Numbered from the stretch's first letter, positions 1 to 11,601 are shown. The stretch: 64,000 nucleotides of DNA from Trema orientale (GCA_002914845.1 JXTC01000100.1:632998-696997); one strand, 5' to 3'. Notes: generated by a model from the letters alone, not told the origin. A program made the numbers and translations.

Positions 1-1586
1 AATTTGGTTTTCTTTTGTTAGTATTTTAGAGATTAATGAATTTATCATCAAATATTGTTCTTGTGCTTTTATTTGGTATTGTGTTTTTAGAAACCTTTGT
101 TTATGGTTCATAGTTGGATGCTAATTTTTGTGTTATCGTATTGGTCTAAACTCAGGTTTAATTTTTTAGGATGGTGATAATTATAGTTACTGGTGACCAA
201 ATAAGTTATTAGTAACCGGATAACTAATATTGTAAATGGTAATTAGTCTAGAACTAACTACTAATATTAAAACTAGTTACCAGTTATTGATAACCATCTT
301 GTAATTGGTTACTACCCAATTACTAGTCTTTGTTACTACCCACTTATTTAGAAACTAATAACTAGTAACTAGAATAACTAATAACCAAATTGGTAATTAG
401 TAACTAATAACTAGTAGTTAATCTAAAAGAAATCAAAATAACTAGTAATCAAATTATTAAATAACTAGTAACCAAGTTAATAATTGGTAATCAGTAACTA
501 GTAACAAATAACTAGTCACTAGATCGGTTATTGGCCAGTTCCTAATCTTGTAAGTTACTACTAGTCTGGAAACAATTAACCAAATTAGTCAATAATAACC
601 AATCTAGTGATACTAACCACTAAAAGGATTTTTAAAAAAAAAAAAGAAAGAAAGAGTTGTTATTCTTGTTCCAAAGAGAGGGAAAAAAAAGAGTTAGTAG
701 TTTGTTCCCCTCTCTCCCCCCTAAAAGTAAAAGGGTGAAAGAATTCTAAAACATAATAAAAAAGGAAAAAGTAATCAAAATAACGAAAAAGAAATAGAAA
801 AGAGCACAGAAAAAAAAAACGAAAAAGAAACAAAAAAAATGGGAAGAATGGCAAGTCTAAAAAAATATAGAAATAATATTGGTTACTAGTAGCTAGTAGA
901 AAAAGGTTATAGCAAAATTAAAAGGCTAAAAAAAAAAAACAAAGAAAAATGATTATGGCTCAATGAAAAGAAAAAATAGAAAGGGAGAAAAAACTAAAAA
1001 CAAAAACAGATTTACTAGTAACCAGTAATCAAATTGATAACTAGTAACCATTTAAAAAAATAGTAACTCATTATCCCTAAGAAAAGAAAAAAGAATAAAG
1101 GAAAAAAAATAAAAGAGGGGGTAAAAAAAACAAAAATGGGAATGAGGGGCTAGTGGGATTCAAACACTTTCAAACATTGATCAAGAAAAAGTAAAGGAGG
1201 CCAAACCAGAAGGCTAAAAGATCTTTAAGTCTTATTTTACACTTTATTCAATTAAGATTAAATTTTCTTTTACAATATTGGCGAAAATTATAAAAATTTC
1301 CACTGTATTTTGACACCATATATTCCTAAAAAAAGTTTAAGCTTTTATTTCGTACAAATACTGTATTATTTTGTTGTATCGTATTTTTGTAATATCTTTA
1401 TTTTTAAAGGTAGAGCACTTAAAAACCCAAATGGGGTGCTTGTCCCACACAAGGTTGGTTAGGTCCACTCGTAGCTTTTGTAGCCCTAGAACTTGATGGG
1501 TTTCTTACAAAATTTCAGGCCCAAAGTGTCAAAAATTAAAAAAACCTGGATAGGCTGAATTTTTAAAAAAATCCTGATTTAGAAGA
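1..1586. repeat. AT-rich repeat region with degenerate TAACTAGTAACCA units
   Basis: No gene is visible. From about 170 to 620, and again near 870-900 and 1010-1075, the sequence is dominated by variants of TAACTAGTAACCA with spacers of A/T. Purine-rich, A-rich DNA follows (620-1140). A segment around 1150-1235 contains a degenerate GTGGGATTCAAAC and a GGCCAAACC...AAAGAT stretch. The same order (CTAGTAACCA array, A-rich tract, then similar trailing text) recurs at 34330-35460, so these look like two copies of one repeat family in the same orientation. The family is not recognised. Confidence 0.6.
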
Positions 1587-1738
1587 GGGGAGGGCTACAG
1601 TAGGGGCGCCCTTACGTAAGGCCACCCTTTATACACCGTTTGATGGGAATCTGTGGGGAATCTGTTTATACACAGATTCCCATCAAACGGTGTATAGACA
1701 TGGCCCTACGCAAGGACGCCCCTACTGTAGACGCGCCC
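1587..1738. mobile_element. MULE-like foldback MITE with 9-bp target duplication
   Basis: The 152-bp segment is almost entirely an inverted repeat. The inner arms 1631-1655 and 1671-1695 are perfect complements around a 15-base loop. The complementarity continues outward with few mismatches to about 1595 and 1730. It is bordered on both sides by the 9-bp direct repeat TTTAGAAGA (1578-1586 and 1739-1747). A 9-bp target duplication with G-rich termini is typical of Mutator-like non-autonomous elements; hAT (8 bp) is the alternative. It has no coding capacity. Confidence 0.75.
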
Positions 1739-1749
1739 TTTAGAAGAAA

Positions 1750-2540
1750 GAAAAATATCAGTTTTTAAATGTTATTTTTAGAAAAATAGCACTTTTAAGA
1801 AATATTTAGAAAAATATTACTTTATCTTTAGAATTGGTTTTTTTAATGGTACTCGAGGAAATTAGCTGGGTTATTTTGGATAACCAATCTAGTTACTTAA
1901 AGTAATCAATTAGATAAGTTGATCGACTACGTCAAGTATCTCACTAATTAATAAAAAGTGGTATTTTTCTAAATAGTTTTCAAAGTAGTTTTTTCTAATT
2001 AAATCCTTGATTTTTCAAACAATTTCAAAGCCTAGGATTTTCTTCTTTTTCTTTTTTTGAAAAATTACCATAAAAAATCAAATTTCCTCGAACTTGATAA
2101 ATTGTGCCTTGCTAGCCTAAGAAAGAAAAGACGTGGACCTTACCTATAAGTGAATCCATTTGATGCACATGCTATTGGATTATTTTTAGAGAAATTTGAT
2201 TTTATATGGTAAAATTAAAAAAAAAATCTCGAATTCTAGAACTCTTTGAAAAATCTTAAATTTATTTAGAAATATACCACTTTTGAAATTATTTAGAAAA
2301 ATACCATGTTTAGGCAATCGGTCAAATTAGCTGAGATAACTAGACTAATTCATGATTACTTCAAGTAACTTGATTAGTTACCTAAGCAATTTGCCTGGTT
2401 ACCTTGAGTATTTTTGATTTTTTTTCGAAGAAAATGGTAGTTTTCTACATGCTTTTAAAAGTGATATTTTTTAAATAAATTATTTGAAAAATGATGTTTA
2501 TGAATCAATCCGAAAATTTTCAAATAGTTCAGTACATCTT
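1750..2540. repeat. Two diverged AT-rich foldback repeats
   Basis: Two related stretches (about 1750-2060 and 2180-2540) each carry TTTAGAAAAATA-type text on one side and AAGTGGTATTTTTCTAAA-type text on the other, around a core with AATTAGCTGAG and repeated GTAACTTGATTAG-like words. The arms can pair imperfectly. They look like two old copies of one foldback/MITE-like repeat. No coding sequence is seen. Confidence 0.45.
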
Positions 2541-4700
2541 GTTATTGCTACCCATTTACTCTAGGACTTCTTAAACTACAAAAAAGTCTTCCACAATACT
2601 TGACCAATCTAGAAATTCTTCTGCCGCAAATTATCATGGAATTTGAACATACCAATTTTTTAAAGTTGAATTTAAACGCTACTTTTTCTGACCTTCGTAA
2701 TTGCAGTTATAAAGCAAAAATTGATTTTTTTTTTATTATCTTCTTCAGCCAGGGATTGTAAAATTTCTTATGCAAGCCTTCAGCATAGCAAGTTGTGTCA
2801 AGTGCTTTTTCATTATTCTAATCGCATTATGTAGAAAATTTATATTTCACCGTTTGATGCTTTATGGGCATTAATATGTCTTCTTCAAGACAAGATGATT
2901 CTCCCCCAACTGATCCAAGGAGCGGTACTTATGAGAAAAACGTCACAAATACAAAAGGGTCAATTTCTTAAAACTATACTGAAGTATCCGTCAATTGTAC
3001 AAGATACAAAGATAATGAAATATATATATATATATATATAAGAGTAAATCATAAATTTCATTCAACCAATTAATCCTTGTCTTCATCACAATTAGACATA
3101 TAGATTAAAAACATGCATAATTTAACTAAGAAAAAATTAATTGGATCAAATTTAACTATCTTTAATCAAATTATTATAAACTCTAAATTTTTCAAAAAAT
3201 ATTTAACAGATTTAATTAAAATCTCAAATGTTTAGATTTGACCTTTTTTGTTTTTTGTTTTTTGTTTATCAAATAATTGCCTTGAAAGTTCAATTTCATA
3301 TAGCTGTCGAGCAACCATATTGGGAGGCATGGACTTCATCACTAGCTCTCCATATCGTTTGAAAGATGTGCATATGTATTTTATCAAACGGTTGGAATAG
3401 TATAATAATTAACATTTTAGTCTACTATTATTCAATTCCTAAATGACCATTTCAACGTTTTATAGGCTGCTCTCACTAATAAGTCTTTTTAATATTTATT
3501 CCGTCTTTTTTTAGTGTATATTTATTTTGTCTTTTAGTTTGGTCTATATATACACCAATTCGTGCATGCTTCCAAGCATTACCTTAGAAATTTTATTTTA
3601 TTATTTTTTTCAAAATACTTTAGTTAATTATTTATCCGACTAATTAATCATTGATCATATACGCATTAAGGTTGTTCGAATTTCAGCATTAAGGTTATTC
3701 GATCTTATTAATAAATGCTTTCTTATTCCAATTTTTTGCTAGGTCTGTATACTGCAATGACGAAAGACATGATACGCAAGTAGCAATCGTTAGCATTAGC
3801 TTAAAAATATTTCAACATTTTAGTCTGTATTATTTTATTAATAATTGGTCATTTCAACAAGAAACTTCTCTTTATTTATTTATTAGTTTCATTTAAATAT
3901 CTAATCGTTTTTTAAAAGGTTCGGTTTATACATACCAAACACATGATGCAATATCGAACCTAGTTGATCTAAGTCAACCCTATAATACTTCAGAGCCAAA
4001 AAAAAAAAAAAAGTCAACCCTTATACTTTTATCTTATTGATCCAATAACGAAAGATGTAATTAGTTATTTCGGATAAACGACATCGTTTTACCCGTTCTG
4101 CTTCAAATTTCAATTAGAGAAATTAAAATAAGTAGGGTCATATACTCTAAGTTTAAAACCAAAAAGAATTACAAGTATTGCTCACTAAATTCTGTGTCAT
4201 CAAATTCATGCATGGCAAGTCAAAAGATTTCGGAAGGGCTACAAATGCTGCCTCTCGGGTCTTCCCAAGATGTCTGGAACGCTGCAATTTTTGTTTGGAG
4301 TAACAATAAAAATTTGTGCCACGATTTGTTAATGATGAATTATGAGATCACCCTCTTGCGTCGGCTGCATAATTTTTAACGTCATGGTTAAAATTCGTCA
4401 TAAAAATGGATATAGAGCTCTGGCTCGGTCAATGTTTTTTATATTTACCACATTTCCACGTAGTACGAAAATTATTCTTAACGTCATGGTTCCAATTCAA
4501 CAGAGAGAGAAATATAGCTCGTTCAACATCCTTGTGTGTACAAGTATGAAACCGGAGAAGATTCCACCCAATATTAGCTCATTATATAATACATACTCTA
4601 TTTTGTAAATGCCTACTCTATTTTGTAAATGCCCCACTTGTTATAACCTTTAATTATGCGTGCACCAGATAATATTTAGGCTCGGATCTACTTGCGTTTT
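2541..4700. other. Intergenic AT-rich DNA, no gene seen
   Basis: No recognisable coding region. It contains a (TA)n microsatellite (about 3020-3041), a direct repeat of about 45 bp (near 3410-3455 and 3814-3859, sharing AACATTTTAGTCT and TCATTTCAAC), a 12-bp repeat AACGTCATGGTT (near 4378 and 4480), and a perfect 20-bp tandem duplication near 4594-4633. Short open frames here have no family resemblance. Confidence 0.6.
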
Positions 4701-4721
4701 ATTCATCACATAGTTAAACAA

Positions 4722-4918
4722 AGACTCGAAAGTCAAATTTACAGCCATTAATTGTCATTTAGTCAACGGATGATTTGATATTGAACTAGTAGGATCATTT
4801 GTCCAGCTCGAGCATTGCTACGCTACATATATTTTGTTCGATTCTGTTCTCCCTGAATCAGCAAGTAGTAGCTATAGCTATCTATCTAGCTGCCTCATTA
4901 CTCTCTTGAAATTTGGCC
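4722..4918 (+). promoter_or_regulatory. Proximal 5' region of NLR-A
   Basis: Immediately upstream of the NLR-A start codon. AGTCAA near 4731 and again near 4760 are reverse-strand W-box cores (TTGACT), the target of WRKY factors. A weak TATA-like CATATATTTTG lies near 4825. A repeated AGCTAT/CTATCTAGC stretch lies in the putative 5' leader. The transcription start is inferred only. The region does not obviously resemble the promoter copies at 40 kb and 59.5 kb. Confidence 0.35.
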
Positions 4919-7900
4919 ATGGAGATTGGAATATACCTGGCTTCTCTTTTAAAAAAATCCCTCTCAGTCTTCTGGTATGTGATCCCTCTCCTCATTTACA
5001 AAAGCTTTCAATATTTGCAAGAGTCGGAGGATAAGTACAAGTGGGTCAGAAGACAATGGAGATTCCTGGAAGCTTTTTCAAAGGATATCCGCCAAATCCA
5101 AGATTCAGTGAAGGAAATAAAGAAGATAGCCCCCCAGCAACTCCGAGACTCGGCCGAACTGAACCTGGAAGGAATAACGGTACCGCTGAACGAAATCGAG
5201 ACGAAGTGGGAGACGATAGGCGGCCCCAACGTGGCTTCAAATGCCAAGCGATGCCTTGAAGCTTTTGAGAAGCTGAATGCGGATTTTCTGAACCGGTATC
5301 TTCTAGTCTTGTTCAAACTAAAACAAAAGTTTGAGGCCTGCGGGAATATGACGAAAACCAAGGAAGATGTCACAAATCATCTAGAGAATCATAAAGATGT
5401 AACTAGTGACCTCCATCGATTGCTGGTCCAGTCGAGGAACAGAGTCAGAAGCTTGCAGGCCAGACTTATTGGGAAGACCGAGAATGAGATCCAGGGTTCC
5501 CAAAAGCCGACTAGTTTTAGCTGCGAAGATGTTGAGGCCCTAGAACGAGTTCTCAACAGCATAGCTAGCAGTAGTCAACTGGAGAAATTGGAAGTAGGCA
5601 GTTCGATGGAGGAGCAGTTGCGGTCAACGGTGACAAATATGAAGCTTATGCTGGCTTTCGTCAAAGATTTACAACCGTTGAGGCTGGAAAGCGAACTAGA
5701 GAAGGCATGGACTAAGGGAGCACATGATATTATTGAAGAAGCAGATCAAACTATCCCCGCTACTACTAGAAGACTCGTGATCTCGAGAGAAAAATATAAA
5801 GCAAATACTAGTACTAATAAGTGGCCCTCGGCTTTGGCTTCTCTTTTCACTCATTTGATGGCGACTTTTAAGCTAGAGAGAAGTATAAACAACTTTAACA
5901 GCGGGTTCTATGACCTCCTCAACGCAAAAGACGAATATGGTCTTACGTTTGTTGTAAGAGACTCGTCAAAACTAGTCCTCCTGCAACAGCGCAACGATGT
6001 GGAAACAGATATTTCATCCGCTCTACTCGGCATCCACAAGCAGCTGACGGAGAAGGTGCCAAAAAGAATTTCGAAGTCAAAGTACAGCAAGATCTTCGGC
6101 AAGCTGCGCCAAGAGTTGGAGGCTCTGCAACAACTTTTGGAAGATGAAAAAGCTGCTCATGAGGGTGCAACGAATACAAGAAGTATTTTCTCGGAGCTGT
6201 TGGAGAAAATTGCTTTCGGGGCAGAGAATTGCATCTCAACCTACTTGGGAGGATCAGTGTCGTTGTCAGAGCTACAGCCCAAATTTGACGAAGTCGTTAA
6301 GCTCATCTGTTTTGTTCAGAAAGTAATACAATTTTGCAGCATTAAGGTGGTGAAGGATTCCTGCTTTGTCGTTGGTCTAGAGGAGGATGTGCACGAACTA
6401 GTTTCAAAGCTCATTCCCACGAACAATGGACAGGATGATGATGCTAATGGCGACCAACTACTAGCATCACCCACGATCATTTCCATTGTGGGGATGGAAG
6501 GCATAGGTAAGACGACTCTGGCTAAGGAAGTCTTACACCACAAATCCATTATTAGCCACTTTCAGCGTCGAAGTTTAGTTTCAGTGCCTCAGAGTTCCGA
6601 TGAAACTATACTCCTCCAAACTGTTGGAGAAGAGATCCTGGGAGTCAAGGGTAAAATTCTCGAGAAGGACAAGTGGATCAAAATAATGGTTGATGTCTTC
6701 AAGAAGGAGCCCTGCCTCGTGGTTCTGGACAACCTTAGCTCAAAGAAAGCCTGGGATGTGCTGAAGCCTGCAATATGCTCGGATGGAAGCAAGTGTACTA
6801 TTATTCTCACCACACGTGACAAAGCAGTAGCTTCCGATGCAGTTAATCAAAGCACAAGCAGCATAATCCACCTTCGGCTACGAACAGAAGAAGAGAGCTG
6901 GGAATTCTTTACCCAGATGGTCCATTGCCCTTCCGATGTAGAGAAAGGCCTAGCTACGAAAGTTGTAGCCAGGACCGGGGGGTTACCACTTGCCATCTTA
7001 CGTCTTGGATATCGACTGCAAAAAGCAACTACTAAGGAGTTGTCAAGGGTGCTTGAGGGTATATCTCATGGTCAGAATCAAACACCATGGTTAGGGACCT
7101 GGGAAATGAATAAAGAGGACTTTCAGAAGGAACCCATTCTGGGTAAATGTTTTTCTTACTTTGAATTCTTCCCTAGAGACTTTAACATCCCTTCAAGGAG
7201 ATTAGTTGCTCTGTGGGTTGCTTCAGGAGTGCTTAAAGGTGCAGATGGCGGGGAAAAAACTCGGGAAGAGGTTGCGGCCGATTATCTTCAGGAGTTGATT
7301 GATCGTAACATGATTCAAGTAATCAAAAGAAAGCGTAATGGTGAGGTCAAGTCATGTCGGTTTCCTAGCACTCTAGGAGATATCTGGGTGCGTGACAGAC
7401 GAAACAAGAAGCTGCCAGATCGCTCGTGGTCCTTATTTGCGAGCTTTGATCGGCAAGTTGCTTATCGTTTTGACGACAACGATGCCAGTAATGGTCGTAG
7501 CATTCATGGCCTTGAGTACTCATCATCAGAGAATGTTTTGCATGAGGAAAAACGTCCCAAATCCGTTATGTTCTTTGATACCCGAGAAGGAGAGAAGCCT
7601 GGTGAAGAGATAGGTCAGTTTCTTCTAAAGAGCATCTCTGGTGGGAACTTCCGAGATTTGCTGGTTCTTGATCTTGAAGGTGTGTTCAGACCTCATTTGC
7701 CCGAAAGCTTAGGAAAACTAAAGAAGCTGACATACCTTGGCCTCAGATGGACTTACCTAGAGGCTCTTCCATCGTCTATGGGTAACTTGTCGCAACTCCA
7801 AACCCTTGATTTGAAGCATACATATGTGCGGACGCTCCCTAATTCCACGTGGAAACTGAAGAAACTTCGGCACCTATACTTGAACCAGCACTGTCGAATT

Positions 7901-8563
7901 GCAGTCATGCCTCAACCGATCTCCAGTTCCATGAAATATCTGCAGACCTTATGCGGTGTTGTTTTGGATCACAAGGGCAGTGCTTTGACTGATGGGCTGG
8001 GCAGGTTGCGCGACCTTCGAAAATTAGAGGTGACAATACTGGATTCGGTGCGGCAAGAGTCCCAAGAGGGGTTCTTAAAAGGGATAGTGAACCTGACCCA
8101 CCTCAGGGTTTTGCGGTTGAGATCAATCAACAAAAAGGGCGAAGCTCAGTGTCTAAAATTGAGGCCTTTATCGAATCTTAAACAGCTAACCACCCTATAT
8201 TTACTGGGAAAGCTAGAGCAGCCGTCTGCTTTCGTAAGTGAACTACCGGAAAGTCTCACTGAACTTACCTTGTCGGCTACTGGGCTCTCAGAAGACCCTA
8301 TGCCAAAGCTGGGGAGTAAGCTTCTAGGAATTAAATATCTCTCTTTCCTCTCTGATTCATTTGAAGGAACACGCATGGATTTCTCCGGACAGGACTTTCC
8401 CGAGCTCTTAGTTCTGCATATCTGGAATCTTAGTAACCTGGAAGTATTGGATGTGCAGAAAGGAGCTATGCAAAAGCTTAGGAAGTTTGACGTCAGGAAA
8501 TGCCAAAACCTGAAAGTCCCGACTGAGCTGTCGCACTTAACTCTCCACGAGTTAAAAGTCTAG
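4919..8563 (+). CDS. Membrane-anchored NB-ARC/LRR resistance-type protein (NLR-A)
   Basis: Intronless frame of 1214 codons from the first ATG at 4919; two upstream codons in the open frame lack ATG. Residues about 14-33 are hydrophobic, an apparent N-terminal membrane anchor. Residues about 35-480 are charged and helix-like, without TIR, RPW8 or a clear Rx/EDVID signature. A VVGLEEDVHEL block (from 484) leads into NB-ARC: P-loop GMEGIGKTT (525-533, Lys531), kinase-2 LVVLDN (600-605), RNBS-B CTIILTTRD, GGLPLA (687-692) and RNBS-D CFSYFEFFPRD (from 744). The MHD position reads LGD (819-821). LRRs fill about 890-1214. NLR ADP/ATP switching and immune signalling are family knowledge; the role of this long N-terminus is unknown. 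The kinase-2 second Asp is Asn. It is probably functional by sequence. Confidence 0.93.
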   Translation: MEIGIYLASLLKKSLSVFWYVIPLLIYKSFQYLQESEDKYKWVRRQWRFLEAFSKDIRQIQDSVKEIKKIAPQQLRDSAELNLEGITVPLNEIETKWETIGGPNVASNAKRCLEAFEKLNADFLNRYLLVLFKLKQKFEACGNMTKTKEDVTNHLENHKDVTSDLHRLLVQSRNRVRSLQARLIGKTENEIQGSQKPTSFSCEDVEALERVLNSIASSSQLEKLEVGSSMEEQLRSTVTNMKLMLAFVKDLQPLRLESELEKAWTKGAHDIIEEADQTIPATTRRLVISREKYKANTSTNKWPSALASLFTHLMATFKLERSINNFNSGFYDLLNAKDEYGLTFVVRDSSKLVLLQQRNDVETDISSALLGIHKQLTEKVPKRISKSKYSKIFGKLRQELEALQQLLEDEKAAHEGATNTRSIFSELLEKIAFGAENCISTYLGGSVSLSELQPKFDEVVKLICFVQKVIQFCSIKVVKDSCFVVGLEEDVHELVSKLIPTNNGQDDDANGDQLLASPTIISIVGMEGIGKTTLAKEVLHHKSIISHFQRRSLVSVPQSSDETILLQTVGEEILGVKGKILEKDKWIKIMVDVFKKEPCLVVLDNLSSKKAWDVLKPAICSDGSKCTIILTTRDKAVASDAVNQSTSSIIHLRLRTEEESWEFFTQMVHCPSDVEKGLATKVVARTGGLPLAILRLGYRLQKATTKELSRVLEGISHGQNQTPWLGTWEMNKEDFQKEPILGKCFSYFEFFPRDFNIPSRRLVALWVASGVLKGADGGEKTREEVAADYLQELIDRNMIQVIKRKRNGEVKSCRFPSTLGDIWVRDRRNKKLPDRSWSLFASFDRQVAYRFDDNDASNGRSIHGLEYSSSENVLHEEKRPKSVMFFDTREGEKPGEEIGQFLLKSISGGNFRDLLVLDLEGVFRPHLPESLGKLKKLTYLGLRWTYLEALPSSMGNLSQLQTLDLKHTYVRTLPNSTWKLKKLRHLYLNQHCRIAVMPQPISSSMKYLQTLCGVVLDHKGSALTDGLGRLRDLRKLEVTILDSVRQESQEGFLKGIVNLTHLRVLRLRSINKKGEAQCLKLRPLSNLKQLTTLYLLGKLEQPSAFVSELPESLTELTLSATGLSEDPMPKLGSKLLGIKYLSFLSDSFEGTRMDFSGQDFPELLVLHIWNLSNLEVLDVQKGAMQKLRKFDVRKCQNLKVPTELSHLTLHELKV

Positions 8564-8939
8564 TAATAGTGTTTGCGAATAGGCAACAGAGTATCGTGTT
8601 ACACAGCTCATTATCTCCGTACTTTTAATATTGCTTTCTGTTCTTGATCCTTAGACTCGATCGAGTGGCGATTCATCTATTTTTTTTGTGATATCATTTC
8701 CCTCTTTAATAATATTCAGATCCTTATCAATGTCAAAGATTGAATAAGTGGTTTTGTTTGTTACGTTTGTTTGTTTGTTTGTTTTTTTTTTTTTCATGAG
8801 AAAGTTGAATAAAAGAAATTTCTCTCAACAGGCTAAGAAACTTTTTGCACAAATTTTCGAGTAGCAGTCCAGTATTGATCATTGCTTATTCCTAGTAACG
8901 CGGCTAAGAAATGGATAATGGCAACGAATTTTGCCTTTA
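8564..8939. other. 3' flank of NLR-A
   Basis: Presumed 3' UTR and spacer, T-rich with a GTTT repeat and poly-T near 8768-8794. No gene is seen. The copia element follows directly. Confidence 0.5.
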
Positions 8940-9290
8940 TGTAAGAATTAACGAACGATAATCGATACAAGAAATGAAAAAATAATAACACACATATTTA
9001 AATAGAAAATCTTAATTGGAAAAAATTACTGATAGAAGAGAAAATTTCACTATATCGAAAACAAGGTACAAAAAGTAGAACTTTACACGGTCAAATCAAA
9101 ATATATAGAATCTCAAAATCCTAAAATACATATGTGTACGGACGAAAATTGTATAGAAATTTCCTTTGCTTACACCACAGATCTCTCAAAATTTCTCCCA
9201 ATTACAAAAAATGCCATATATGTAGTACCACGAAGATTTCGGACTAGGACAAATAGAATTCGGGTCACGAATTCTAATAATATCTACCTT
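8940..9290 (-). repeat. 3' LTR of copia element A
   Basis: It matches 13086-13414 along its length (shared AAGAATTAA, AATAGAATTCGGGTCA and other words) with scattered substitutions and an extra stretch near 9143-9165. The RNase H coding end lies just beyond it, which fixes the orientation. The right boundary is approximate. Confidence 0.75.
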
Positions 9291-9377
9291 GACACAAATT
9301 TCAATTAAGAAATGACTCCAATCTTCGTCAAAACTATATTCTCCACATCTTCCACAAAGAAGGTAAAACTCAGCAAG

Positions 9378-10342
9378 TAACACCAACCAAGTCTAAGCAA
9401 TGCTTAAACTTATCTCCAGGAAGTGTCTTGATTATTATATCAGCAGGATTATCATAAGTACTAACTTTATTCACAACTATATCACATCGAGCAATAATAT
9501 CACAGATAAAGTGATACCACACATCAATATGCTTGGTCTTTTTATGAAACATCTAATCTTTTGTTAGAAAAATAGTACTCTGACTGTCACAAAAAACTGT
9601 GGTCATCTATAAGTCTTCACTGAGTTCACTAAATAGTCCCTTCAACCAAATAGCTTCCTTATACGCTTCAGTAATAGCTATGTATTCAGCCTCAGTAGTA
9701 GACATTAATGCAACTGTAGTCTATAAGGTAGCTTTCTAACTGATAGCACAACCACCAATGGTGAAAACATACCCAGTGAGAGATATTCTCTTATCTAAGT
9801 CTCCAGCAAAATCAGAATCAACATATCCAATGACTCCACTTTTAGTTCTTCCAAATTGCAAAAAAGCATTAGTAGAGCCACATAAGTATCTGAAAATTCA
9901 CTGAACTGCTTTCCAATGTTCTTTACCAGGATTCGGTATGTATCTACTAATAGCGCTGACTGTATATGATAAATCTGGATGAGAAAAAACTAGCATATAT
10001 GAGAGATCCTCCTACACTAGAATATAGAACTCGAGACATATAATCAATCTCATCATCTGATTGTGGAGATAAAGCAGATGAAAGTCTGAAATGAGCCGCT
10101 AATGGAGTGCTAATAGGTTTAGTATTCTGCATATTAAATCTGTATAGAACTTTCTCAATGTACCCTTTTTGACTTAGGTATAATGAACCATCCTTTCTAT
10201 TCCTCAGAATCTCTATTCCAAGTATCTTCTTTACTGCTCCCAAATCTTTCATCTCAAACTCTTTACTAAGCTGATATTTAACCTTTCTAATCTCTTCTTT
10301 ATCCTTGGTCAACATATCATCGACGTATAAGAGTAGATACAT
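9378..10342 (-). pseudogene. Copia A reverse transcriptase/RNase H remnant
   Basis: The minus-strand frame at 9947-10342 begins YLLLYVDDML, the copia RT active-site box. It continues with MKDLGAVKKILGIEI and ends near GGSLIYA, the usual RT-RNase H hinge. Between 9378 and 9930 the RNase H domain is readable in pieces, including [11 protein letters not shown] and [19 protein letters not shown], the C-terminal tail. Stops and small indels interrupt it, so it cannot encode a working enzyme. Confidence 0.8.
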
Positions 10343-11601
10343 AAAAGACCTATTAGTAGTCTTCTTAAAGTAGACACAACTGTCATAGCTACTTCTCTTG
10401 AAATAATAGTAGTCATAAATGAATCAAACCTCTTATACTACTGTCTGGGTGACTGTTTCAGGCTATACAGAGACTTCTTCAATAAGCACACATAGTCTTA
10501 CTTTCCTGAGTCTACAAAACCCTCTGGCTGTTCTATGTAGATGTCTTCTTCAAGTTCTCTATGTAAGAATACTATCTTCACATCTAACTATTCAAGCTGA
10601 AGATCATGCATAGCCACAATACCAAGCAAAGCTCGAATTGAACTATACTTTATAACTAGAGAAAACACATCTGTAAAGTCTATGCCTGGAACCTGACTAT
10701 AGCCCTTTGCAACTAGCCTCACCTTATACCGGGATTCTTCAATTCCTGGTGTTCATTCTTTCTTTTTGTAGACCTATTTGCAGTGAATATCTTTCTTATC
10801 TTTAGGTAGTTTTACCAAGTCCCATGTGCCATTTTTATGAAGTGATTCCATCTCTTTTTGCATAGTAATCATCTATTTTCCAGAGTCATCACAACTAACT
10901 ACCTCAGTATAGGTAGAAGGTTCTTTACTAGAATCAATACCTTCAGCCACATTCAAAGCATAGGTAACCAGATCGGCCTCAGCATACCTCTGTGGAGGTC
11001 TAATGTCTCTTCTAGGCCTGTCTTTAGTAATAAAATATTATGGTGATGCTGGTGGTGGCGATGGTGATATAAAGAAACTCGACTGAGATGTAGATACTGG
11101 TGTAGATTCTAACTCAATCTCAAGCTCTATCTGAGTATTTGATTTCTACTGATATTTACTACTAGAATCTCTAATAGGCAAATCATGAAGCATAGCAGAT
11201 TCATCAAAAATAATATCTTTTCTCATTATAATCTTCTGGGTTTCTTGATACCATAGCTTATATCCTTTAACACCAGCCTTATAGCCTAGAAAAATGTACT
11301 TCATAAATCTTAGTTCCAACTTTCTATTATCAACATGAGCATAGGCAGGATATCCAAATATCTTCAGATTAGAATGATTAGCAAGAGTACCAGACTATAC
11401 CTCTTCTAGAGTCTTTATCTCAATAGCAGTTGAGGGAGATCGATTAATAAAAAAATAGGCTGTAGAAGCAGCTTCTGCCCAAAAAGACTTTGGTAAATGA
11501 GCACTGGAGAGCATGTAATGTACTATCTCCATTAAAGTCCTATTCATATGCTCTGCCACACTGTTTTGTTGCGAAGTACAACAAACTATTAGGTGCCTCA
11601 C
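10343..11601 (-). pseudogene. Copia A integrase C-terminus to RT N-terminus remnant
   Basis: The minus-strand frame at 11395-11601 reads as the integrase catalytic C-terminal part (QQNSVAEHMNRTL, with PKSFWAEA following), a copia hallmark around the third acidic residue. Further leftward the linker and N-terminal RT can be followed in broken frames to the YVDDM segment. Multiple stops show decay. Confidence 0.7.

Noticed and set aside
660-854. Minus-strand open frame rich in Phe/Leu
   Set aside because: Translation of a purine-rich simple-sequence tract; no family resemblance.
1631-1695. Possible miRNA precursor
   Set aside because: The flanking 9-bp duplication makes a MITE the simpler explanation; no independent miRNA evidence.
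4194-4608. Overlapping short open frames upstream of NLR-A
   Set aside because: No recognisable domain, and the frames overlap each other in repeated text (AACGTCATGGTT); probably chance.
5008-8376. Several minus-strand and alternate-frame open frames inside NLR-A
   Set aside because: Shadows of the long coding frame; no domain evidence.
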